A DNA stretch of 44,550 nt, taken from contig JAHDXO010000075.1 of the NCBI GenBank assembly GCA_023382975.1, positions 1 to 44,550 on the forward strand. The letters run 5' to 3'. Positions 25,330 through 32,232 of this stretch are shown here, one piece after another. The notes under the pieces are model-generated. The model was not told the DNA's origin. It was given only the letters and a program-made list of their open reading frames with translations, and made no database searches. Every line of letters begins with the position of its first letter. Position 1 is the stretch's first letter. A program made the translations under genes and the position numbers. This DNA comes from Pirellulaceae bacterium. GTDB lineage: Bacteria > Planctomycetota > Planctomycetia > Pirellulales > Pirellulaceae.

Positions 25330-25467
25330 AGTAACAACCGTTCCTCCGAAGTCGCGTGTTCCGCGACAAATTCTCCGGCATTCAAGAATTCCGGGCTAGA
25401 CGTCGATCTCTGCGCGAATGTACGCTGATGGTGTGGGCGTTCGGCGTTCATGCAAAAGGTTTGGGGT

Positions 25468-25665
25468 ATGGATCAGTTCAAGATCAGAATCGCCATGCTG
25501 ATGGTGGCTGGCATCATTGTCTGGATTGCTGGAGCGTACGCTCTGGATGGTTGGCGTTCGTATCGGCTTCGGGCGGAAGAGAAGCGGCGGGCGGGAGCAC
25601 GCCCGACCATTTCGGTCGTTCCTCACGACGATCGACCTCAATTGCCGCCTGCCGAGGCCGCTTGA
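25468..25665 (+). CDS. Small single-pass membrane protein, unknown
   Basis: A 65-residue frame starting MDQFKIRIAM at ATG 25468, with AAAGG and GGGG close upstream. An in-frame ATG at 25450 would add six residues. One hydrophobic helix (about residues 10-30) is followed by a basic, Arg-rich tail and a Pro-rich end. It lies in the space between the start of the CLC gene and the end of the VOC gene, both on the other strand, and does not overlap either. I do not recognise the family. Length and composition fit a real small protein, but evidence is thin. Confidence 0.5.
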   Translation: MDQFKIRIAMLMVAGIIVWIAGAYALDGWRSYRLRAEEKRRAGARPTISVVPHDDRPQLPPAEAA

Positions 25666-25677
25666 ACCACCGGCGGA

Positions 25678-26079
25678 CTACGGTTCTTGTACGGCAGGAC
25701 CGGCGGGCCGCCAAGGGGTTGGTTGGCCGAACCAAGTGTCCAGACGGCTGTACTGGAGATACTCGATGACGACCCCGTTTTCGTGAGTGAACACGACGCG
25801 CCCAAAATCGGCGGGCTCGAACGGTCCCAGGACGATTTCCTTGCCCTCGACGGCGGCTTCAAGGCTTTCGACGCGGTAGGCCACGTGGGGCAGATGCCAG
25901 AGTTTCCAAAGGCCCACATCGGCCGGATCGACCTCCGGCATCGTCTCCGGCCGAATGTACTCGATACGCTGGGGATGCAGTCGCGGGTTGGTGACCCAGA
26001 CGCGGCTGAACTCGACCCAGCTCTCTCCGTCCTGCGGCTGCATCGTCACGATTCCGATGTGATCGAATTGTTTCATCAT
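25678..26079 (-). CDS. VOC (glyoxalase/bleomycin-resistance) superfamily protein
   Basis: A 133-residue protein beginning MMKQFDHIGIVT and containing HVAYRVESLEAAV and FGRVVFTHENGVVIEYLQY. These are the paired beta-alpha-beta-beta-beta units and the metal-ligand positions (His7, a central His and Glu in VVIEY) of vicinal oxygen chelate enzymes. Substrate cannot be inferred; lyases, isomerases and dioxygenases share the fold. GGAGGAG stands six bases before ATG 26079. It follows the Gfo/Idh/MocA gene by 32 bases on the same strand, so it probably acts in the same, likely sugar-related, pathway. Confidence 0.85.
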   Translation of the reverse strand: MMKQFDHIGIVTMQPQDGESWVEFSRVWVTNPRLHPQRIEYIRPETMPEVDPADVGLWKLWHLPHVAYRVESLEAAVEGKEIVLGPFEPADFGRVVFTHENGVVIEYLQYSRLDTWFGQPTPWRPAGPAVQEP

Positions 26080-26111
26080 CCGGGTCTCCTCCAAGGTCTT
26101 CCACGGTCTTC

Positions 26112-27110
26112 TCAGGCCAAGGTCACAATCCGTCCGGTCGCAGCCGATTCCTCCGCGGCCAAGCAAGCGCGGACCGCCTCCAGGGATTCGCGCGGCGTGA
26201 TCAGCGTCGGCCGAATTCCGTCGCGCACGCAGCCGACGAAGTACGCCAATTCGTCGCGGAGCGCACCGGCCCGCTGTCCATGTAGCAACGGCCAGTAGGT
26301 CGTATCCGGCGAATGCCATCCTTCGGCATCGCAGATCGAGAAGTTGGGATGAGTCTCGTGGATGTGGATCGAGCCCTCGGTGCCGATGATCTCCATCCGC
26401 TCGTCGATCTGGAAAGCCGTCTTGTTCGGCAGGCACCAGACGTCTTCCAGAACGCCGATCGCGCCGCTGGCGAAGCGGTACATGGTCCAGCCCAGATCGG
26501 GATGCTTGCGGTCCCGCATCCGACCGGTCTGGGCGTACGCTGTCTCGATGCGGTCACCGCTGAACCACAGCATCAGATCGGTGTCGTGGACGCCGTCGCC
26601 AATGATGGGACCAATCTTGTTCAGAATCTCGTCGGTGACGAAAGCCGGAATGTTGCGACGGGCGTACATCGATAGAATCCGGCCGATGCGGCCCGCCTGG
26701 ATCTCGGCCCGCGCCGCCGCGTAGCGAGGGTTGAACCGGCAGATGTGACCGACCATCAAGCAACCCGCGGCGGCATCGGCAGCCGCGACGATCCGCTGGC
26801 AATCTTCGACGGTCGAGGCCATTGGCTTTTCGAGAAACACGTGCTTGCCGGCCGCCAGCGCGGCGAGTGTCGGCTCGGTGTGCTGGTCCCACATCGTCAC
26901 TACGCTCACCGCCTGCAGCTCGGGATCGGCCAGCATTTCGCGATAGTCGGTAAACGTCCGCGGCACCTGGAAACGGCTGGCCAGTTCGGCCAGTCGCGAC
27001 GGTGTGCGGGTACACAGCGAATGCAGTTCGACGCCAGGGATCGCCCCCAGCGCCTCGCAATGCTTCTCGCCGAACCAGCCCAGTCCGATCACTCCGTATT
27101 TCACCGCCAT
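26112..27110 (-). CDS. Gfo/Idh/MocA family oxidoreductase (cytoplasmic)
   Basis: A 332-residue NAD(P)-dependent oxidoreductase without a signal peptide. The Rossmann motif GLGWFGEKH starts at residue 9 and the EKP motif with catalytic Lys95 reads FLEKPMAST. A GDGVHDTDLM block later carries the family's conserved Asp/His. Start 27110 gives MAVKYGVIGLG, the normal family start. The upstream extension of the frame to 27170 has no support. It precedes the VOC gene and follows the Rid lipoprotein gene on the same strand. The substrate is probably a sugar or inositol, not identifiable from sequence. Unlike the paralogue at 2713-4068 it stays in the cytoplasm. Confidence 0.92.
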   Translation of the reverse strand: MAVKYGVIGLGWFGEKHCEALGAIPGVELHSLCTRTPSRLAELASRFQVPRTFTDYREMLADPELQAVSVVTMWDQHTEPTLAALAAGKHVFLEKPMASTVEDCQRIVAAADAAAGCLMVGHICRFNPRYAAARAEIQAGRIGRILSMYARRNIPAFVTDEILNKIGPIIGDGVHDTDLMLWFSGDRIETAYAQTGRMRDRKHPDLGWTMYRFASGAIGVLEDVWCLPNKTAFQIDERMEIIGTEGSIHIHETHPNFSICDAEGWHSPDTTYWPLLHGQRAGALRDELAYFVGCVRDGIRPTLITPRESLEAVRACLAAEESAATGRIVTLA

Positions 27111-27186
27111 GGCATGTGCCTCCCGAATTCCGAGTGTCCGCGCCCGCCGCCGGTACGCTCCAAGGTACACTCCAGCAATGCGTCTC

Positions 27187-28482
27187 TCACTTCTTCCCGA
27201 CCGCGATCATATCGATCCCCAGCGTCCGGTCAGCCACGCCGACGCCATGCACGGTCGCCTTCGACGCCGCCGGTGGCCGCTGCGGATCGTAGAACTCGGG
27301 CCGCAGGTCGTTCAGTTTCGTGCTCGCGTCGTCGTCGGAGACGTAATAAGTGGCTTTGACCAGATGCCGCAGATCGCTGTCCGCCTCGGGCAGGATCTGC
27401 TGCAACTGGTCGAACACGTCGCGCACCTGTGCTTCGCCGTCGCCTGCTGCACGGGATGTCAGGCCGGCGATGTAGATTTGACGACCGGCGGGAACCACGG
27501 CGACCCGGCTGAACGTCGGCGAGGGCTTGACGCCCGGCGGCGTGTAGTAGCTGACCGCCTCGGCATTCGCTTCGCCGGTCACCGGCCGATGGACGATCAT
27601 CTCGATTTCCACGGGCGCCGAGGCGATCCATTCCACGATCGTAAACGGCGGCGTCAACCGCTGCGGAAACACGGTCTTCAGTTCGCGCAGCACTGGGTCG
27701 GCCGACTGGGCCGGTTGCACGAAGACCTTCAGATGCACGATGTGCGATCGGTCGAGCCCCAGTTGCTCGACGATCTGCAGCAAGGCGTTCATCGACTTGG
27801 CCGTGGCCTCGGCCGCCGTGGGACTCTTGTCAGGATGCCCGGACAGGTAGGCCACTCCGCCCACGGGCAGCACGGCGAAGTCGGCACAATCCGGATCGCC
27901 GGCGACCGCCTCGCAACGTTGCAGCGTGACCGTCTCCGTCTTTCCGTCCGTGGTGCCGACAGCATCCATGGCGATCAGGGCAGCGGGTAGAGGCAACGGA
28001 GATTGCACAGCCGTGATCACAGGCCGCACCTCGGCCTGGATACGCTCGTTCAACCGCTCGCGGGCCAAAGCCACCGTTTCCGGCGAATCGGCGTACACGT
28101 TCAATCGAACAAGCCGGTCGAGTCCGGAACCCGCGGACTGGAGCACCGCGGTCAAGTTGTCCAAGACCTGTTCGATCTGCTTCTCGACCGCCTCCTGGCC
28201 GACCAGTTGCCCCTTTGAGTCCAGCGGCAGGATCTGCCGGGTATGGACCAACGGGTAGCCTTCGACCACCACCGCCCGGGTGCTGCCGGGCGAATCCGCC
28301 GCGCCCAAGTGACGGATGGCCGGTGCCACCGGCGGCGCCACCGGCGGCGAGACCGGTTGCGGTTGGCCGGCCGCGCCGGACGGTTCGCGGTCGTTGCCGG
28401 TCTGGTCCTGAACACCCGAGCAACCAGTGAAAGCCAACACGCACCCCAGGCACAAAGTGACGGCAAACAAGCGAGCGTTCAT
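27187..28482 (-). CDS. Lipoprotein with three tandem Rid (YjgF/YER057c/UK114) domains
   Basis: A 431-residue protein with a lipoprotein signal ending FTGC (Cys21), then a Pro-rich linker (about 30-55). Three Rid-like domains follow at about 60-175, 185-305 and 310-430. Each ends with the typical hydrophobic strand (AALIAMDAVG, VEIEMIVHRP, LGIDMIAVGKK), and the second and third carry VVK- or HLKVFV-type helices. Cytosolic RidA deaminates reactive enamines, using a conserved Arg. That Arg is not evident at the equivalent place in domain 2 (PPFTIVEW), so a binding role is possible. CAGGAGA precedes ATG 28482; the open frame upstream to 28845 is not coding. It heads a run with Gfo/Idh/MocA and VOC genes. 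Confidence 0.85.
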   Translation of the reverse strand: MNARLFAVTLCLGCVLAFTGCSGVQDQTGNDREPSGAAGQPQPVSPPVAPPVAPAIRHLGAADSPGSTRAVVVEGYPLVHTRQILPLDSKGQLVGQEAVEKQIEQVLDNLTAVLQSAGSGLDRLVRLNVYADSPETVALARERLNERIQAEVRPVITAVQSPLPLPAALIAMDAVGTTDGKTETVTLQRCEAVAGDPDCADFAVLPVGGVAYLSGHPDKSPTAAEATAKSMNALLQIVEQLGLDRSHIVHLKVFVQPAQSADPVLRELKTVFPQRLTPPFTIVEWIASAPVEIEMIVHRPVTGEANAEAVSYYTPPGVKPSPTFSRVAVVPAGRQIYIAGLTSRAAGDGEAQVRDVFDQLQQILPEADSDLRHLVKATYYVSDDDASTKLNDLRPEFYDPQRPPAASKATVHGVGVADRTLGIDMIAVGKK

Positions 28483-28532
28483 GATGGTCGTCTCCTGGGG
28501 TGTCGAGTCAAAACGATCCGCGGTGGGCTCTT

Positions 28533-28657
28533 GAATTTCCGAATGATCCACGATGGTACTGCCGGAGACAAGCGGGCAAGGTTCGGGCGGGAACCAAGCA
28601 CCCGCCCCCAGTTCACCTTCGAGCCGGAACTTCCCGGAATTTCCAAAACGATCCACG
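28533..28657. repeat. Imperfect direct repeat pair in the divergent promoter region
   Basis: GAATTTCCGAATGATCCACG (28533-28552) recurs as GAATTTCCAAAACGATCCAC plus G (28637-28657), about 100 bases apart. A shorter related piece, AAACGATCCGCGG, lies near 28511. The copies are in the space between the divergent Rid lipoprotein and secreted-protein genes, where operators could be placed. No other feature was seen between 28483 and 28718. Confidence 0.4.
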
Positions 28658-28718
28658 TTGCGCAATCGTCTATCTTCTTTTGCAGCCGTTTGCCTAACTC
28701 TTACCGAAAGAATCTGCC

Positions 28719-29225
28719 ATGCGAAGACTAGGTTATCTGGTGCTTGTACTTTGCGTTCTGCCGGCCGGCTTGTCGGTTCTGGCTCAGAAACCCCCGAAGA
28801 AAGCCGTTGACGAACAGCGGGAGCTGTTGTCCCGCCACGAAACACTGGCCGACTTTGATGGAGTGGATTTCCGGCTGTGCCGGGGGCTGACGGCTCTGTG
28901 TCCCGAGCAGTGCGGCGACTCCGGCGAGTTCGCCAGTTTCACGATCAAGAAATACCTGAAGTATGAAAAGCTGGGCCAGTACGGCGACCCCGAACAACCG
29001 AACTTTCTGGTTCAGGTCAGCGATTTCCACCGAAAGCCCAAGGGCGACCCCAAGATCTTGGAAACGGTCAAGGGATTGGAGAAGGGCGATCACGTCCTGC
29101 TTTCGTGGAATCACGATTACGTGACGAAACAGGGCACGTCGTCCCCCGAACGTCCGATCGTCAAGCTGGAAAAGGTCACTCCCGAACGGGCGGCGAAGCT
29201 GCTGAAGGCGACCGAACTTCAATGA
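28719..29225 (+). CDS. Secreted protein of unknown function
   Basis: A 168-residue protein with a clear signal peptide (cleavage after SVLA, about residue 22). The mature part has a cysteine cluster, LCRGLTALCPEQCG (about residues 53-66), and a mixed alpha/beta pattern: FASFTIKKYLKYEKLGQYG, NFLVQVSDFHR and HVLLSWNHDYVT. It ends KVTPERAAKLLKATELQ. GAAAGAA precedes the ATG. I do not recognise the family. It is single on the plus strand and followed two bases after its stop by the palindromic element at 29228. Confidence 0.72.
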   Translation: MRRLGYLVLVLCVLPAGLSVLAQKPPKKAVDEQRELLSRHETLADFDGVDFRLCRGLTALCPEQCGDSGEFASFTIKKYLKYEKLGQYGDPEQPNFLVQVSDFHRKPKGDPKILETVKGLEKGDHVLLSWNHDYVTKQGTSSPERPIVKLEKVTPERAAKLLKATELQ

Positions 29226-29227
29226 GG

Positions 29228-29254
29228 GTGGCTCGCGGGCGCCGAACGCGAGTC
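29228..29254 (+). repeat. 3'-end palindromic element, variant A, copy 1
   Basis: A 27-bp unit with the stem CTCGCG / CGCGAG around loop GGCGCCGAA, flanked by GTGG and TC. It begins two bases after the stop codon of the secreted-protein gene, on the same strand. Identical copies are at 43570-43596 and 43609-43635. No T run follows, so it is not a standard terminator. The remaining space to 29415 shows nothing else. Confidence 0.85.
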
Positions 29255-29415
29255 AAACATTCTGGCCCCCTCGCCACCGCGTCCATCCCGATCGGCGTTC
29301 GAAACCCGTGTCGTCGCCGCATTGGCGCGGAACGGAATTCGCGTAAACTCTGGGGTTATTCGTCCCAATCTTTCCAATACCCCCGGATCGCCCTCGCCGG
29401 CAGGGAGGCATCGGC

Positions 29416-32100
29416 ATGGTTACCAAGAAGCGCAGCCAACTCACGCTTCACGACAAATTGTCGCGACTCACTTTCGACCAGGCTTGCCGGCTGATCGGCG
29501 AAGACGGCAAGCGACTGCTCGCCGCGGGAACCAAGTTCGAAATCGATCTGCAGCGGCAGGTCCGTTTGAACAACCAGCGTTTCGAGTTGCGGTTGTTCGA
29601 CGACCAGGAGACCGTGGTCACCCTCTGGTTGGAAAACGGTGCGCAGCAGCGACTGCGCTGGGAATGCAGTTCCGGCAACATGCCGTGCGAAGAGGTGGGC
29701 GCGGCGTTCTCCGTGATCCTCGAACACAAGATGGAACTCGGGCTGGCCGAACCGCCCGAGGAGGAATTGCCGCTGGAGTGCCTGACCGAAGAACAGTTGA
29801 TTCGGCGGGCGCTGCGCGAACGCAAGGAGCGGGCGCGGAGCGAAAAGATGACCGTCCGCTCGGCGGACCCCAGCCGGCCGTGGACCGAGTACACGGTGAC
29901 CAGCGAAGAGTCGGGGAAGAGCTATCATCTGACGCTGCGCGGCGAAGGACGCGGCGAATCGTCTTGCTCCTGTCCGGATTTCCGCTGCAATACGCTGGGA
30001 ACCTGCAAACACATCATGCATGCGGTCGAGAAGGTCAAGCGGCGTTTCTCGGCCGGCCAGCGCCGCACGCCGTACAAGGTCGAGCAACTGCTGCTGCATC
30101 TGAAATACGGGGACCAAGCGAGCCTGCGACTGGAACGGCCGGCCCGTTTGCCGGACGACGTGGCGAAGATCGTTCAGCCGCTGGAGAACCGCGCCATCAC
30201 CAATCTGCTGGATCTGATGCGGCGGATCCGCAAGCTGCAAGCCAACGGCCAAAGCGTCACCATCACGCCGGACGCCGAGGAGTACATCCAGCAGGCTCTG
30301 TTCCAGCAGCGGATCAGCGACCACGTGGCCGAGATCCGGCGCGATCCGGCCCGGCATCCGCTACGGACGGCGCTGCTGAAGACCGAGTTGTTACCGTACC
30401 AGTTGGACGGAATCGCGTTCGCCGTCGGCGCGGGACGCGCGATCCTGGCCGACGACATGGGGTTGGGCAAGACGATCCAAGGCATCGGGGTCGCCGAACT
30501 GCTGGCGCGCGAAGCCGACATCCGGCGCGTGCTGGTCATCTGCCCCACGTCGCTGAAGAGCCAGTGGCGTAACGAAATCCAGCGGTTCAGCGACCGCGAC
30601 TGCCAATTGATCGTCGGCAGTGCCCCGGACCGCGCCGACCAGTACGCCAACGACTGTTTCTTCACCATCTGCAACTACGAGCAGGTGCTGCGCGACGTGA
30701 CGGTCATTGAGCAGGTCAAGTGGGACTTGATCATCCTGGACGAAGGCCAGCGGATCAAGAACTGGGAGGCCAAGACCAGCGCCGTGGTCAAGAGCCTGAA
30801 ATCGCCGTTTGCTCTGGTGCTGTCCGGCACGCCGCTGGAGAACCGGCTGGACGAATTGTACTCGGTCGTCCAGTTCATCGACGACCGGCGGTTGGCCCCG
30901 GCGTTCCGCTTCTTCCACCGGCACCGCGTGGTGGACGAGAACGGCAAGGTGCTCGGGTACAAGAACCTGGACACGCTGCGCGAAAACCTGCGTCCGATCC
31001 TGCTGCGGCGCACGCGCGATTCGGTGATGCAGCAACTGCCGTCGCGGTCCACCGAGATCGTCCGCATTGCGCCCACTGAAGAGCAGGCCACGATGCATTA
31101 CGGCTATATGCAGATCGTCCAGGCGATCACCAAGAAGCGGTTCCTGACGGAGATGGACCTGTTGCGGCTGCAGAAGTCCCTGTTGATGTGCCGTATGTGC
31201 GCCGACTCGACGTTTCTGGTCGACAAACAGGAACCGGGATTTTCCAGCAAGCTCGACCGACTGGCCGAACTGTTCGACCAGTTGTTTGCCGAAGAGAACC
31301 GCAAGGCGGTGTTGTTTTCCGAGTGGACCACGATGTTGGACCTGATCCAGCCGCTGCTGGACGAGCGCGGGATCCAGTACGTGCGGTTGGACGGCCGGGT
31401 GCCGCAGAGCAAGCGGCAGGACTTGGTCAATCACTTCCAACGCCACCCGCGCTGCCAACTGTTCCTGACGACCAATGCCGGCTCGACGGGCTTGAACCTG
31501 CAGGCGGCCAACACGGTGATCAACGTCGATCTGCCCTGGAACCCGGCGGTGCTCGAACAGCGGATCGCCCGCGCGCACCGCATGGGCCAGAAGCGGCCGG
31601 TGCAGGTGTTCGTGCTGATCACCGAGAATACGCTCGAAGAACGGCTGCTCGGCACGTTGTCGGCCAAGCACGAACTGGCGCTGGCCGCGTTGGACTACGA
31701 GTCGGACATCGCCGAGGTCGAGCTGGCCTCGGGCATGGACGAGCTGAAACGCCGCCTGGAGATCCTGCTGGGCGCGAAACCCGAAGCGGCGATCGACGAG
31801 TCGCAGCAGGCCGAGAAGCAACGCGACGCGGAATTGCTGGCGCGGCGCGACCGAGTGGCCGCGGCCGGCGGCGAATTGCTGGGAGCCGCGTTCCACTTCC
31901 TGGGCGAATTGATGGCGGACCAGCCGGTGACGCCGGCCACCGACCAACTGGCCACCGATCTGCGCAACCGCCTGAGCCAGTGCGTCGAGCAGGACGAACT
32001 CGGGCGACAACGCCTGACCGTCACCCTGCCCGGCCCCGAAGCCCTGGAAGGCCTCTCCCGCTCCCTAGCCCGCCTGCTCGCCGTCGGCCAAGGAAGCTGA
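29416..32100 (+). CDS. SNF2-family helicase/ATPase with N-terminal SWIM zinc finger
   Basis: An 894-residue protein. A SWIM zinc finger (CSCPDFRCNTLGTCKHI, about residues 184-200) lies in the N-terminal third. The SNF2 motor follows, with motif I DDMGLGKT (about 345), motif II LDEGQ (about 441), SGTPLENR, the C-terminal RecA lobe with LFLTTNAGSTGLNLQAA, and motif VI RIARAHRMGQKR near 718. The last 130 residues are charged and helical. SNF2 proteins translocate on double-stranded DNA and remodel protein-DNA complexes; bacterial SWIM-SNF2 (RapA-like or HepA-like) proteins are linked to transcription recycling or DNA repair. AGGGAGG lies ahead of ATG 29416. It is convergent with the Aas-like gene. 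Confidence 0.93.
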   Translation: MVTKKRSQLTLHDKLSRLTFDQACRLIGEDGKRLLAAGTKFEIDLQRQVRLNNQRFELRLFDDQETVVTLWLENGAQQRLRWECSSGNMPCEEVGAAFSVILEHKMELGLAEPPEEELPLECLTEEQLIRRALRERKERARSEKMTVRSADPSRPWTEYTVTSEESGKSYHLTLRGEGRGESSCSCPDFRCNTLGTCKHIMHAVEKVKRRFSAGQRRTPYKVEQLLLHLKYGDQASLRLERPARLPDDVAKIVQPLENRAITNLLDLMRRIRKLQANGQSVTITPDAEEYIQQALFQQRISDHVAEIRRDPARHPLRTALLKTELLPYQLDGIAFAVGAGRAILADDMGLGKTIQGIGVAELLAREADIRRVLVICPTSLKSQWRNEIQRFSDRDCQLIVGSAPDRADQYANDCFFTICNYEQVLRDVTVIEQVKWDLIILDEGQRIKNWEAKTSAVVKSLKSPFALVLSGTPLENRLDELYSVVQFIDDRRLAPAFRFFHRHRVVDENGKVLGYKNLDTLRENLRPILLRRTRDSVMQQLPSRSTEIVRIAPTEEQATMHYGYMQIVQAITKKRFLTEMDLLRLQKSLLMCRMCADSTFLVDKQEPGFSSKLDRLAELFDQLFAEENRKAVLFSEWTTMLDLIQPLLDERGIQYVRLDGRVPQSKRQDLVNHFQRHPRCQLFLTTNAGSTGLNLQAANTVINVDLPWNPAVLEQRIARAHRMGQKRPVQVFVLITENTLEERLLGTLSAKHELALAALDYESDIAEVELASGMDELKRRLEILLGAKPEAAIDESQQAEKQRDAELLARRDRVAAAGGELLGAAFHFLGELMADQPVTPATDQLATDLRNRLSQCVEQDELGRQRLTVTLPGPEALEGLSRSLARLLAVGQGS

Positions 32101-32118
32101 CTCGGCGGAAGCCGCCTG

Positions 32119-32232
32119 GCCCGGATTATTCAGGAAGTGCGCCGCGGGGCCGTAGTACAGGCTGCCAGCCTGTATTTGGGGAACACAGGCAAGCTGCCTG
32201 TGCTACAACTCGCCCCCGCGAATAATCCGGGC
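32119..32232. repeat. Nested palindromic element with 13-bp perfect terminal inverted repeats
   Basis: Ends GCCCGGATTATTC (32119-32131) and GAATAATCCGGGC (32220-32232) are exact inverted copies. Inside are CGCGGGG (32143-32149) against CCCCGCG (32214-32220), and GTAGTACAGGC (32152-32162) against GCCTGTGCTAC (32196-32206, one mismatch). Within these lie two small hairpins, ACAGGCT-GCC-AGCCTGT and CACAGGC-AAGCT-GCCTGTG. The whole could fold into one long branched hairpin. The inner ACAGGCTGCCAGCCTGT / GGCAAGCTGCC core is of a type common between planctomycete genes. No transposase or target duplication is seen. It lies between two convergent genes, where it could also act as a transcription barrier. 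Confidence 0.75.

Noticed and set aside
28483..28845. N-terminal extension of the Rid lipoprotein frame
   Set aside because: The added 121 residues lack any pattern, overlap the next gene's start region, and would bury the lipoprotein signal. CAGGAGA marks ATG 28482.
32119..32232. Insertion sequence
   Set aside because: Inverted ends are present but there is no transposase and no target-site duplication. The size and nested hairpins fit a non-autonomous palindromic repeat.
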